Below are positions 33,269 through 42,256 of a stretch of 64,000 nt of DNA, piece after piece. Numbering within the stretch: position 1 is the stretch's first letter; each line of letters starts with the position of its first letter. Under the pieces are notes generated by a model, which saw nothing but the letters and a program-made list of their open reading frames with translations, was not told where the DNA came from and made no database searches. This DNA comes from Streptomyces sp. NBC_00523. GTDB taxonomy: Bacteria > Actinomycetota > Actinomycetes > Streptomycetales > Streptomycetaceae. The stretch covers positions 2,108,001-2,172,000 of the forward strand of contig NZ_CP107836.1 of assembly GCF_036346615.1 (NCBI RefSeq), read 5' to 3'. The translations under genes and the position numbers were made by a program.

Positions 33269-34711
33269 ATGCCGTCTCACATACCCGTGCTCCGGCGCGC
33301 TGTTCCGCTCTGGCTCGTGCCGGCACTCTGGACCCTGGGCCTCGGGCTCTGGGGGCTCTCGCGACAGGGCAGCCTGTGGCGGGACGAGGCGGCGACCTGG
33401 CAGGTGGCGCTGCGGTCCGCCGCCGGGATACGGGCCATGCTGGCCAACGTGGACGCGGTCCACGGGCTCTACTACCTGCTGATGCACGGGCTCTTCGACT
33501 GGTTCGGGCCGACGACCACGACCCTGCGGCTGCCCTCCGTGCTGGCGACGGCGGTGGCGGCGGGCTGTGTGACCGTCATCGGGGAGCGGCTGGCCGGGAG
33601 ATGGGCGGGCCTGGGCGGCGGGATGGCGCTCGGTCTGCTGCCGGCCGTGCAGTTCTACTTGCAGGAGGGCCGCCCGTACGCGCTGGTCGCGGCGGGTGCC
33701 GGGGGCTCGACGCTGCTCCTGGTGACGCTGCTCGGCGGGCGTGACCGCTGGGGGCGCTGGGCGGCGTACGCGGGGACGGTGCTGGTCTGCGCGCTGCTGA
33801 ACTGGTTCTCGCTGCTGATCCTGCCCGCGCACGCGGCGACGCTGGCGTGGAGCGGGGCCGGGCGCCGGGTGTGGGCGCGCTGGACGGCGGCCTCGGCGGC
33901 GGCCGTCGCGGGGGCGCTGCCGCTGATCCTGTTCACGTCGGGCCAGTCCAAGCAGGTGTCCTGGATACCGCCGCTGACCTGGCACATGATGATCGGCCCC
34001 GCGGTGCTGCTGGCGGTCGGCGGTATCGGGGCCCTGGTGGACCGGCCGGGCGGGCGCCGGCTCTCGGTGGCCTCGGTCGGGCTGCCGCTGCTGGCGGTCC
34101 CCCAGCTGGGGCTGGCCGCCGTCTCGCTGGAGAAGCCGCTCTTCCTGGACCGCTACATCCTCTTCAGCCTGCTCGGCCTGGCGCTGCTCATCGGCTCCCT
34201 GCTGGGCGCGGCGGTACGGGTCGTGGCGCCCCGGTTCCCGGCGGCGGCGCGGTGGCTCGTACCGGTGCTGCTGGCCTGCGCGGTGGCGGCGCTGCTGCCG
34301 CAGTCGCTGGCCAAGCGGTCGCCGTCGAGCCGGGTGGACGACGTGCTGGCCATGACGGCGGACGTGCGCCGGATGAAGGAGCCGGGCACCGCCGTGGTGT
34401 TCCTGCCCGGCGCCCGGCGCGACGCGGAGCTGGTCTCGCCCGAGGCGTTCAGCGGTCTGCGGGACATAGCGCTGGCCCGCGGCCCCCGCGCGTCCGGGAC
34501 CCTGAACGGAGTGGAGGCGGCACCGGCCCGGATAAGGGACGCGATGCTCGCCCAGCGCCGGATACTGCTGGTCACGGACGCGCCGGAGGCGGCGCGTCCG
34601 GAGAACGGGCCGCGGGAGAAGGCGAAGGCGGCCGTCCTGAGGGACTACTTCACCGTGATCGAGGACGAGCGGGTGCGGGGGCGTCGGGTGACGCTGTACG
34701 AACGGAAGTGA
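33269..34711 (+). CDS. GT39/ArnT-like polyprenyl-phosphate-dependent membrane glycosyltransferase
   Basis: A 480-residue integral membrane protein with about ten helices and a C-terminal soluble tail of about 110 residues. The first extracytoplasmic loop has SLWRDEAATWQVAL, the acidic pair typical of the PMT/ArnT (GT-C) superfamily, and YLQEGRPYAL follows a later helix, also characteristic. Such enzymes move sugars from polyprenyl phosphate to proteins or cell-wall glycans outside the membrane. It lies 51 bp downstream of the response regulator and could be read through from that operon. The last 62 bases overlap the 3' end of the convergent MFS gene. Confidence 0.85.
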   Translation: MPSHIPVLRRAVPLWLVPALWTLGLGLWGLSRQGSLWRDEAATWQVALRSAAGIRAMLANVDAVHGLYYLLMHGLFDWFGPTTTTLRLPSVLATAVAAGCVTVIGERLAGRWAGLGGGMALGLLPAVQFYLQEGRPYALVAAGAGGSTLLLVTLLGGRDRWGRWAAYAGTVLVCALLNWFSLLILPAHAATLAWSGAGRRVWARWTAASAAAVAGALPLILFTSGQSKQVSWIPPLTWHMMIGPAVLLAVGGIGALVDRPGGRRLSVASVGLPLLAVPQLGLAAVSLEKPLFLDRYILFSLLGLALLIGSLLGAAVRVVAPRFPAAARWLVPVLLACAVAALLPQSLAKRSPSSRVDDVLAMTADVRRMKEPGTAVVFLPGARRDAELVSPEAFSGLRDIALARGPRASGTLNGVEAAPARIRDAMLAQRRILLVTDAPEAARPENGPREKAKAAVLRDYFTVIEDERVRGRRVTLYERK

Positions 34712-36137
34712 GACGTTCCGGCCGGTGGCGCGGGAGCCACAGCAGCATGAGGAGCAGGCCGGCGAGCAGCACGCAGCCCGCCGTGCGGAAGGCCAGCGCG
34801 TAGCCGGCGGTGAGGGCGGCCGGGTCGGCCCCGCCCCCGGTGCGGGCGGCGGCGACCGTGGAGAGCACGGCGAGCCCGAGGGCGCCGCCCATGGTGCGCG
34901 AGGTGTTGACGAGCCCCGAGACGAGCCCGGCCTCCCCCGGCGCGGCGCCCGACGTGGCCAGCGAGGCGAGCGGGGTCGAGGCGAGCCCGGCACCGGCCAT
35001 CATGAGCACGCCGGGCAGGCAGACCGCGGTGAGGTAGGAGCCGTGCGCGGTCATCGTGGACTGCCAGCCGAAACCGGCCGCGGTGACGGCGGTGCCGATC
35101 AGCGCCAGGTTCTTCGCACCGACGCGGGCCATCAGCCGGGGCGCGCTCTTGGAGCCGATGACCACGGCCAGTGAGGACGGCATCAGGGCGAGCCCGGCCT
35201 CCAGCGCGCTGTAGTCCAGCACGTTCTGCGCGTACACCGTCATGAAGTACCACATGGAGAACGTGGCCGAGCCGATGACGAGCATCGCCACGTTCGCCGA
35301 GGCCACCGCCCGCGACCCCAGCACCCGCAGGGGCATCAGGGGCTTCGCCGTCCGCGTCTCCACGAGGGCGAACAGGGCGAGCAGCACGGGTCCGCCGAGC
35401 AGCGGCACCAGAGTCGCGGCGGCGGTCCACCCCGCCTCCTCGGTCTGCACGATGCCGTACGCCGTGGAGGCGAGGCCCGCCGTGACGAGGACGGCGCCCA
35501 GCAGGTCGACGCGGCTGCGCCCGTTCGTGCGGCCCTCGGCGAGCCAGAGGGCGGCGCCGGTCAGCACGAGCACCCCGATGGGCACGTTGATCAGGAGCAC
35601 CCAGCGCCAGGACAGCGCGTCGGTGAGCACGCCGCCGACGAGCCCGCCGGCCGCGCCGCCGCCCGCCCCGACCGCCATCCAGGTGCCGATGGCCTTGGCG
35701 CGGGCGGGGCCCTCGGGGACGGCGGCGGTGAGCAGGGTGAGGGTGGCGGGGGCGAGGACGGCGGCGCCGAGGCCCTGCGCGGCGCGGGCGGCGAGCAGTT
35801 GCCAGCCCTCCTGGGCGAGCCCGCCGGCCAGCGATGCGGCGGTGAACAGGCCGAGGCCGACGAGGAACATCCGCTTGCGGCCGTACAGGTCGGCGGCGCG
35901 CCCGCCGAGCAGCATGAACCCGGCGAAGGCGATCGAGTACGCGTTGAGCACCCATTGAAGTCCGGTGGAGCTCAGCCCGAGGTCCGCGCGCATCGACGGG
36001 AGGGCGACGTTGACGACGGACACGTCGAGCACCACGAGGAACTGCCCGACGCAGGCGGCGAGGATCACCGCCCAGGTGCGGACGGAGTTCCGGTCGGTGG
36101 GCGCTGCGAGCAGGGGGACGTCGGCCATGGGCGTCAT
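34650..36137 (-). CDS. MFS drug exporter of the EmrB/QacA (DHA2) family
   Basis: A 495-residue proton-driven multidrug exporter with about 14 helices. DHA2 signatures are clear: helix-1 LDVSVVNVALPSMRADLG (the D1 motif), WVLNAYSIAFAGFMLLGGRA, motif A GRAADLYGRKRMF, and motif C-like GAGGGAAGGLVGGVL. ATG 36137 and ATG 36128 (MADVPLL) are both possible starts. It is divergent from a second MFS gene of the same superfamily across a 271-bp gap. The C-terminal 20 codons overlap the glycosyltransferase gene on the other strand. Confidence 0.9.
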   Translation of the reverse strand: MTPMADVPLLAAPTDRNSVRTWAVILAACVGQFLVVLDVSVVNVALPSMRADLGLSSTGLQWVLNAYSIAFAGFMLLGGRAADLYGRKRMFLVGLGLFTAASLAGGLAQEGWQLLAARAAQGLGAAVLAPATLTLLTAAVPEGPARAKAIGTWMAVGAGGGAAGGLVGGVLTDALSWRWVLLINVPIGVLVLTGAALWLAEGRTNGRSRVDLLGAVLVTAGLASTAYGIVQTEEAGWTAAATLVPLLGGPVLLALFALVETRTAKPLMPLRVLGSRAVASANVAMLVIGSATFSMWYFMTVYAQNVLDYSALEAGLALMPSSLAVVIGSKSAPRLMARVGAKNLALIGTAVTAAGFGWQSTMTAHGSYLTAVCLPGVLMMAGAGLASTPLASLATSGAAPGEAGLVSGLVNTSRTMGGALGLAVLSTVAAARTGGGADPAALTAGYALAFRTAGCVLLAGLLLMLLWLPRHRPERLTSVRTASPDAPAPARPRSR

Positions 36138-36408
36138 ACTCGCAGCCCCGATGTGCCCCGTACATCGGTTTCAGGTCGTCCCGCTTCTCGGTCCAGCGGC
36201 ATAGGACCGGCGCCCTGATCGACGCGACGTCAGGCCGCCCGGTCACGCGCCCCGCGCGCGGCCGGACCGGATTCGCACCCCGCGCCCCGGAATACGCCGT
36301 AGCCGAGGAAGGTTCACCCTGCACAGACTTGGCGGTCGGTGCTGACCGCAGCACCGGCCGTAATCGCACGTCCGCCCCACTTCCCACCGCCGCCCGGAGG
36401 CCGCACGC

Positions 36409-38214
36409 ATGCCACAGACGACGCACGAACAGCCCGGCGCGGAGCTTCCCGATCCGCGCGCGAAGGCGGGCCGGGGGATCGTCCCCGTGCTCGCCTTCGC
36501 GGGTATCACCGTCGCCGTGATGCAGACCCTGCTCGTCCCCGTCATCAAGGATCTGCCCGCCCTTCTGCACACCGCCCCGTCCAACGCGACCTGGGTGATG
36601 ACCGCCACCCTGCTCGCCGGAGCCGTCGCCACCCCGATCATGGGGCGGCTCGGAGACCTGTACGGCAAGCGCGGGATGCTGCTGGCCAGCCTCGCCGTGA
36701 TGGTGGTCGGCTCCCTGATATGCGCCTTCACCGACGACCTGGTCGTCATGATCGTGGGCCGCGCCCTCCAGGGCTTCGCGATGGGCGCGATCCCGCTGGG
36801 CATCGGCATCATGCGCGACGAGCTGCCGCGCGAGAAGCTCGGTTCGGCGATGGCGCTGATGAGTTCGTCGATCGGGGTGGGCGGCGGACTCGCGCTGCCG
36901 GCCGCCGCGCTCGTCGCCCAGCACACCGACTGGCACGCCCTCTTCTTCGGCGCGGCCGGGCTCGGCGTGCTGGCCATGGCGCTGACCGTGTTCGCGGTGC
37001 CCGAGACCACGCTGCGCGCCCCCGGCCGGTTCGACGTCGTCGGCGCGCTCGGGCTCTCGCTCGGCCTGGTGCTCCTGCTGCTGCCGATCACCAAGGGCAG
37101 CGACTGGGGCTGGGGCTCGCCCACCACGCTCGGACTGATCGCCGCCTCGCTCGTCGTGCTGGTGCTGTGGGGCCTGTTCGAGCTGCGCAGCGACGCCCCG
37201 CTGGTCGATCTGCGGACCACGGCCCGCCGCGAGGTGCTGCTCACCAACCTGACCTCGATCATGGTCGGCGTCGCCTTCTACGCCGTCTCGCTGGTCCTGC
37301 CCCAGCTGCTCCAGCTGCCCGCCTCCACCGGCTACGGCCTCGGCCAGTCGATGGTGGTCGCCGGGCTGTGCGTGGCCCCGCTCGGCCTGACGATGATGTT
37401 CGTCGCCCCGCTGTACGCGCGGATCTCGGCCCGCAGGGGCCCGAAGGTCTCGCTGATCCTCGGCATGCTGGTCATCGCCATCGGTTACGGTGCCGGGCTC
37501 GGCCTGATGAGCGCCGCCTGGCAGACGGTGATCATCGCCGTCCTCCTCGGCGCCGGCATCGGGCTCGCCTACTCCTCGCTGCCCGCCCTGATCATCGGCG
37601 CCGTCGACCCCTCGGAGACCGGCGCGGCCAACGGCCTCAACACCCTGATGCGCTCCATCGGCACCTCGGTGTCCAGCGCGGTGATCGGCATGGTCCTGGC
37701 CCACACCTCGACCCGGATGGGTCCGGTCGCGGTGCCCACGATGAAGGGCTTCCGGATCTCGTTCCTCATCGCGACGGGCGCCGTGGTCGCCGGTCTCGTC
37801 CTGGCCTCGTTCCTGCCGTCCCGGCGCACGGCCACCGCGCCGGTCCTGCTGGCGAGCAGCGAGGGCGACGAGGCGGTCCGGCGCGCCGCCGAGGACGCCG
37901 AACCGCTCCCCCTCGCGGCCCCGGAGGGCTTCCGCGGCCGGGTGCTGGACGCGGATGGGGCGCCGGTCGCCGGGGCCAATGTGACCCTGATCGACCGGCA
38001 GGGCCGGCAGGCGGGGCTGACCACCACGGACGCCCGGGGCCGCTGGGCGCTGGCGGCCCCGGAGGCCGGCACGTTCGTCCTGGCGGCGTCGGCCACCGGC
38101 CACGCGCCGCGCGCCTGCCCGGCCGCCTGCGCGGCGAACGACGGACCGGTGGACACCGACCTCGTCCTCGCGGGGGTCAGCGCGCCGGAGCGTCGAACCG
38201 CGGTTCCGTCCTGA
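36409..38214 (+). CDS. MFS (DHA2-type) exporter with C-terminal carboxypeptidase-regulatory-like domain
   Basis: A 601-residue protein. Residues 20-475 form a 14-helix MFS exporter (TWVMTATLLAGAVATPIMGR, motif A GRLGDLYGKRGMLL, SSIGVGGGLALPAAAL). After a short acidic linker, residues about 510-595 form an extra beta-sandwich of the carboxypeptidase regulatory-like / CnaB kind: FRGRVLDADGAPVAGANVTL, TTDARGRWALAAPEAGTFV and LAASATGHAPRA are its classic strands. Such domains are usually extracytoplasmic; with an even helix count this one would be cytoplasmic, so the topology is a puzzle. The 3' end overlaps the peptidase E gene by 38 bases. Confidence 0.88.
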   Translation: MPQTTHEQPGAELPDPRAKAGRGIVPVLAFAGITVAVMQTLLVPVIKDLPALLHTAPSNATWVMTATLLAGAVATPIMGRLGDLYGKRGMLLASLAVMVVGSLICAFTDDLVVMIVGRALQGFAMGAIPLGIGIMRDELPREKLGSAMALMSSSIGVGGGLALPAAALVAQHTDWHALFFGAAGLGVLAMALTVFAVPETTLRAPGRFDVVGALGLSLGLVLLLLPITKGSDWGWGSPTTLGLIAASLVVLVLWGLFELRSDAPLVDLRTTARREVLLTNLTSIMVGVAFYAVSLVLPQLLQLPASTGYGLGQSMVVAGLCVAPLGLTMMFVAPLYARISARRGPKVSLILGMLVIAIGYGAGLGLMSAAWQTVIIAVLLGAGIGLAYSSLPALIIGAVDPSETGAANGLNTLMRSIGTSVSSAVIGMVLAHTSTRMGPVAVPTMKGFRISFLIATGAVVAGLVLASFLPSRRTATAPVLLASSEGDEAVRRAAEDAEPLPLAAPEGFRGRVLDADGAPVAGANVTLIDRQGRQAGLTTTDARGRWALAAPEAGTFVLAASATGHAPRACPAACAANDGPVDTDLVLAGVSAPERRTAVPS

Positions 38215-38905
38215 ACAGCGAGGACACGTCCGTCCCGGCCGCCAGCTCCCGGGGCCCGGCGCCCCGCGTGAACAGGCGGGCGGGGCGGGCGCCCTCGACG
38301 CGGGCCGCCTCGTCCTCGACGCGGAGCCAGGAGCCCTCGCGCAGGCCGAGGACGGGGACGTCGTTCTCCTCCAGGAATTCGGTGAGCCGTTCCTCGCGGG
38401 TCTCGCCCTTGTGGGTGCTGGCGGGGTCCGGGTCCAGGTAGTGCGGGTTGATCTGGAACGGCACGAGGCCCAGGGCCTCGAAGGACGGCGGCTGCACGAT
38501 GGGCATGTCGTTGGTGGTGCGCAGGGTGGGCGCCGCCATGTTGGTGCCGGCGCTGGCGCCCATGTACGGCAGCCCGGCGCGCACGGCGTCCGCGACGGCC
38601 TCGCGCAGCCCGGTCCGGTGGAGCGCGCTGAGCAGCCGGAAGGAGTTGCCGCCGCCGATGAACACGGCGTCGGCTTCCTTCAGCGCGGCGGCCGGCTCGG
38701 GGTGCTCGTGGACGCCGCGCACGGTGATCCCGGCCGGTTCCAGGGCGCCGCGGACGCGCGCGGTGTACGTGTCGTGGTCGGCGAGCGCGTACGGCACGAA
38801 GGCGAGGCGGGCGCGGGCGGGCAGGAACGCGGTGACCGTGTCCAGGGCGTGTTCCAGGTAGCCGCGGCCGTACTGGGTGGAGTTGGAGAGCAGGAGCAGG
38901 TGCAC
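38177..38905 (-). CDS. pepE: Peptidase E-like alpha-aspartyl dipeptidase (S51)
   Basis: A 242-residue serine peptidase of family S51 that cleaves Asp-X dipeptides in the cytosol. The N-terminus (HLLLLSNSTQYGRGYLEHAL) is the PepE start, the oxyanion strand has AVFIGGGNSFRLL, and the nucleophile Ser lies in YMGASAGTNMAAPT, with the His in QINPHYLD. GTG 38905 is used because GAGAGGA lies just upstream and the conserved strand starts at once. It is 25 bp downstream of the IclR regulator on the same strand, so the two may be co-transcribed, suggesting peptide or amino-acid recycling alongside the adjacent M20 operon. Confidence 0.92.
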   Translation of the reverse strand: MHLLLLSNSTQYGRGYLEHALDTVTAFLPARARLAFVPYALADHDTYTARVRGALEPAGITVRGVHEHPEPAAALKEADAVFIGGGNSFRLLSALHRTGLREAVADAVRAGLPYMGASAGTNMAAPTLRTTNDMPIVQPPSFEALGLVPFQINPHYLDPDPASTHKGETREERLTEFLEENDVPVLGLREGSWLRVEDEAARVEGARPARLFTRGAGPRELAAGTDVSSLFRTEPRFDAPAR

Positions 38906-38930
38906 GGGGTTCCTCTCGGGGTGGGTCGGA

Positions 38931-39764
38931 TCAGGCGGACGGGGCGCGGCGGGCCCGGGGCTTCGGGCGCTGCGGCGGGTGAGTGAGGCGCTTCTCCAGG
39001 AGCGCGGCGGCGTTCCGCAGCGCGTCGAGGCGGTTCTCCGGCGCGCCATCGAAGCGCTCCTCGGCGCCGCCGAGGCTGAGGCTCCCGTACGGTTCGCGGC
39101 CCAGGAAGACGGGGACGGCGAGGGTCGCGATGCCGGTGTCGTACTCGCCGACGGTCCACGCGTACCCCTGGGCCCGGACCTGGAGGAGCTGCTGCTCCAG
39201 CGCGTCCGGGTCGGTGACGGTGCGGTCGGTGAAGCGGGCCATCGGGCGGCCCCGGAAGAGCCGGTGGCGCTGCTCGTCGGGGAGGTACGCGTAGAAGGAC
39301 TTGCTCGTCGCCCCGGCGTGGGCCGGGTAGAGCTCGCCGACCAGCGGGTAGTAGCGCAGCGGCCCCGCCTCGCCCTCCTCGGCGGCCACGCACCGCATGT
39401 GGAAGCTGTCGGGCAGGCAGAAGAGCACGGTGTCGCCGGTGACCCGGCGCAGCTCCTCCAGGACCGGTCCGGCCAGCAGTTCCAGTGATCCCGAGCGCTC
39501 CCAGAGGCGGCCGAGGCGCAGCACGGCGGGGCCGATGCGGTAGCGCCGGGTGGCGGGGTCGGAGACCAGGAAGCCGCGCCCCGCGAGCGTGGCGAGGAGC
39601 CGCTGGGCGACCGAGGTGTCCCAGCCGAACTCCGCCGCGACCTCGGTCACCCCCCAGTCGGGCCGGGTCCGCTCGAACGCGAGCAGCACGAGCAGCGCGC
39701 GGTCGACGGTCTGGAGGGCTCCGGCGGGGGTCCGCCGGTCGACTTCGAACTCCGCCATGGCCAT
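38931..39764 (-). CDS. IclR-family transcriptional regulator
   Basis: A 277-residue regulator with an N-terminal winged helix (ALQTVDRALLVLLAFERTRP and WGVTEVAAEFGWDTSVAQRL) and the C-terminal GAF-like effector domain (about 80-255) ending in the usual Ala/Leu-rich helix. It is divergent from the DUF1177-permease-M20 operon across 147 AT-richer bases and is therefore its likely controller. Two starts are possible, ATG 39764 and ATG 39758; the second has GGTGAG at better spacing. IclR proteins often respond to small carboxylic or keto-acid metabolites produced by the pathway they govern. Confidence 0.9.
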   Translation of the reverse strand: MAMAEFEVDRRTPAGALQTVDRALLVLLAFERTRPDWGVTEVAAEFGWDTSVAQRLLATLAGRGFLVSDPATRRYRIGPAVLRLGRLWERSGSLELLAGPVLEELRRVTGDTVLFCLPDSFHMRCVAAEEGEAGPLRYYPLVGELYPAHAGATSKSFYAYLPDEQRHRLFRGRPMARFTDRTVTDPDALEQQLLQVRAQGYAWTVGEYDTGIATLAVPVFLGREPYGSLSLGGAEERFDGAPENRLDALRNAAALLEKRLTHPPQRPKPRARRAPSA

Positions 39765-39911
39765 CTCACCATTCAGACGTGAATTGCAGATAACGGGAAA
39801 TCATTGCGCTCAACGCTATCCGATCCCGAATCTGCTCTCAGCACCCCGTCCGGAACCGCGGCTCCCTGGCCGGTTCCGGGCGGGTGTGACGGATGCGCGA
39901 GAAAGGCCCCC

Positions 39912-40865
39912 ATGTTGAAGTACGTACTGGACCTCGTCGAGCTGCTCGACGACCCCCAGGCCAATGGCAAGACGGCCGTCGAGTACCTGGACGCCGCGGC
40001 GGGGGCCGAGGGCTCGTCCGCACAGGTCACCACGGTCGCCGGTGAGCGGGGCTCGACGGACTTCGTGTCGGTCCGCATCCCCGGCTCCCGGGGCCGTACG
40101 GCCGGGGGCGACGCCCGCACCCTGGGCGTCGTCGGCCGGCTGGGCGGGATCGGCGCCCGGCCCGAGGTGACCGGTCTGGTCTCCGACGCCGACGGCGCGA
40201 TCTCGGCGCTGGCCGCCGCCGCCAAGCTGCTCGACATGCGCCGCCGGGGCGATGTGCTGCCCGGCGACGTGATCATCGCCACCCACATCTGCCCGGACGC
40301 GCCGACCGAGCCGCACGACCCGGTGCCGTTCATGGGCTCGCCGGTGGACATCGCCACGATGAACCGGCACGAGGTGACCGGCGAGATGGAGGCCGTGCTC
40401 TCCATCGACACCACCAAGGGCAACCGCATCATCAACCACAAGGGCCTCGCCCTGTCGCCCACCGTCAAGGAGGGCTGGGTGCTCCGCGTGAACGAGCAGC
40501 TGGGGGAGCTGCTGGCCGTGGTGACCGGTGAGCCGTTGGTCACGTACCCGGTGACCACCCAGGACATCACCCCGTACGGTAATGGGGCACACCACATCAA
40601 TTCGATCCTCCAGCCCTCCACCGCGACGGCGGCCCCCGTGATCGGCCTCGCCATCACCTCGGCCGCGGCGGTGCCGGGCTGCGGGACGGGCGCGAGTCAC
40701 GAGAGCGACATCGCGTCCGCCGCCCGCTATGCCGTCGAGGTCGCCAAGGCGTACGGCGACGGCCGGCTGGACTTCCACGACGCGGTGGAGTTCGACAACC
40801 TCGTCAGCCGCTACGGCTCGCTGACCCACTTGCAGACCTTCGGCCGTACCCCCCAGGAGTCCTGA
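39912..40865 (+). CDS. DUF1177 family protein
   Basis: A 317-residue cytosolic protein of a conserved family without assigned function. The strands and loops look enzymatic: DVIIATHICPDAPTEPHD, MGSPVDIATMNRHEV, SIDTTKGNRIINHKGLA and PVTTQDITPYGNGAHHINS contain many invariant-looking polar residues (His, Asp, Cys, Glu) of the type that bind metal or substrate. ATG 39912 follows GAGAAAGG. It heads an operon with an NCS1 permease (one-base overlap) and an M20 hydrolase (four-base overlap), divergent from an IclR regulator. A role in converting or racemising the compound imported by the permease is inference. Confidence 0.9.
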   Translation: MLKYVLDLVELLDDPQANGKTAVEYLDAAAGAEGSSAQVTTVAGERGSTDFVSVRIPGSRGRTAGGDARTLGVVGRLGGIGARPEVTGLVSDADGAISALAAAAKLLDMRRRGDVLPGDVIIATHICPDAPTEPHDPVPFMGSPVDIATMNRHEVTGEMEAVLSIDTTKGNRIINHKGLALSPTVKEGWVLRVNEQLGELLAVVTGEPLVTYPVTTQDITPYGNGAHHINSILQPSTATAAPVIGLAITSAAAVPGCGTGASHESDIASAARYAVEVAKAYGDGRLDFHDAVEFDNLVSRYGSLTHLQTFGRTPQES

Positions 40866-42256
40866 TGGCAGCCGCCCCGCAGTCCGGTGCCGTGGCGCCC
40901 GCGCCCAAGAGCATCGGCAGCGACGACTACGCGCTCTCGCGCGTCCCGCGCGACAAGCGGTTCGGCTTCTGGTCGATGCTCCTCCAGTGGCTGGCCCAGT
41001 CCGGTTCGATCTCGCAGTTCACGCTCGGCGCCACCATCGGCGTCGGGATGACCTTCGGCGACGCGTTCCTCGCGTTCACGCTGGGTGCGGTGATCCTGGA
41101 GGTGGTGATCTTCGCGATCGGCCTGGCCGGGATGCGCGAGGGCCTGGCGACGCCGATGCTGACCCGCTGGGTCGGCTTCGGACGCAACGGCTCGGCGCTG
41201 GTCAGCTTCGTGATCGCGGTCAGCCTGGTCGGCTGGTTCGGCGTCCAGAACAAGATCTTCGGTGACAGCGTCTCGGCGCTGGTCGGCGGTCCGTCCTGGA
41301 TGTGGTGTGTGCTCGCGGGCATCGCGATCACGGCCCTGGTGATCTTCGGCTTCAAGTACATGGCGAACTTCGCGAAGGTCGTCACGCCGCTGTTCTTCGC
41401 CATGGTCGCCTTCTCCGTGATCCGGACCCTGAACGACCACTCGTTCAGCGACCTGGTCCACTCGCCGCCGCCGGGCGACACCATCCCGCTGGCCGTCGCC
41501 GCCACCGCCATCGCGGGCGGCTACATGACGGGCGCGATCGTCTCCCCCGAGATGACCCGCTACAACCGCAAGGGCTCGCACGTCTTCCTGCAGAGCGCCT
41601 CGTCCATGATCCTCTCCGAGTACATCGTCGGCCTGACCGGTGTGCTCCTGGGCCACCTGGTGAAGAGCAACGAGGTCTCGCACATCGTGCTCTCCACCTC
41701 CGGCGCCTTCGGTGTGCTCGTCGTCCTGATGTCCACGGCGAAGATCAACGACTGGAACCTGTACGGCTCCTCGCTGGGCGTCGTCAACTTCTTCCAGGTG
41801 GTCTTCAACAAGCGCGTCCACCGCGGCGCGGTCACCATCGTCCTGGGCATCGCGGGCACGGTCCTGTCGGCCGTCGGGATCATGAGCCACTTCACCGAGT
41901 TCCTGACGATCCTCGGCGTCGCCATCCCGCCGATCGGCGGCATCATCGTGGCCGAGTACTGGGTCGTGAAGCGGATGCGCAAGCCGCTGGACGAGACCCG
42001 GGAGGCCCAGACCCTGCCGGCGCACTCGCCGACCTGGGTGCCGATGTCGATCGCGATCTGGATCGCCGCGTTCTGCGTCGGCAAGTTCTACGACGGCGGC
42101 ATCCCGGCCCTGAACTCGCTGGCCACCGCCTTCGTCCTGTACAGCGCCCTGGGCCTGCTGGGCTGGATCAAGCCCTACGGCACCTCCGTCCTCGCCGACG
42201 AGCAGGACGGCCCGGCCCCGGCCGCCCGCACCACCACCCCTGTGGGAGCAGCATGA
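40865..42256 (+). CDS. NCS1-type nucleobase/hydantoin-like permease (CodB group)
   Basis: A 463-residue transporter with about 12 helices, similar to cytosine permease CodB and other NCS1 cation symporters. WLAQSGSISQFTLGATIGVG covers the substrate-binding helix 1, where NCS1 proteins carry their unwound region, and GGYMTGAIVSPEMTRYNRKG (helix 6) matches the conserved NCS1 motif ending in Asp/Glu-hydrophobic-Arg-Tyr. It starts on the DUF1177 stop and its stop overlaps the M20 start, so the three genes are translationally linked. It probably imports a small cyclic or amidic nitrogen compound rather than a peptide. Confidence 0.9.
   Translation: MAAAPQSGAVAPAPKSIGSDDYALSRVPRDKRFGFWSMLLQWLAQSGSISQFTLGATIGVGMTFGDAFLAFTLGAVILEVVIFAIGLAGMREGLATPMLTRWVGFGRNGSALVSFVIAVSLVGWFGVQNKIFGDSVSALVGGPSWMWCVLAGIAITALVIFGFKYMANFAKVVTPLFFAMVAFSVIRTLNDHSFSDLVHSPPPGDTIPLAVAATAIAGGYMTGAIVSPEMTRYNRKGSHVFLQSASSMILSEYIVGLTGVLLGHLVKSNEVSHIVLSTSGAFGVLVVLMSTAKINDWNLYGSSLGVVNFFQVVFNKRVHRGAVTIVLGIAGTVLSAVGIMSHFTEFLTILGVAIPPIGGIIVAEYWVVKRMRKPLDETREAQTLPAHSPTWVPMSIAIWIAAFCVGKFYDGGIPALNSLATAFVLYSALGLLGWIKPYGTSVLADEQDGPAPAARTTTPVGAA

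Noticed and set aside
32096..34993. 965-codon minus-strand open frame
   Set aside because: Antisense to the response regulator and GT39-like genes, low-complexity translation; shadow frame.
34645..38103. Very long open frame (1152 codons) on the minus strand
   Set aside because: It runs antisense to the second MFS gene and in another frame through the first. The translation is Gly/Arg/Ala/Gln-rich without folds, a normal shadow frame in GC-rich DNA.
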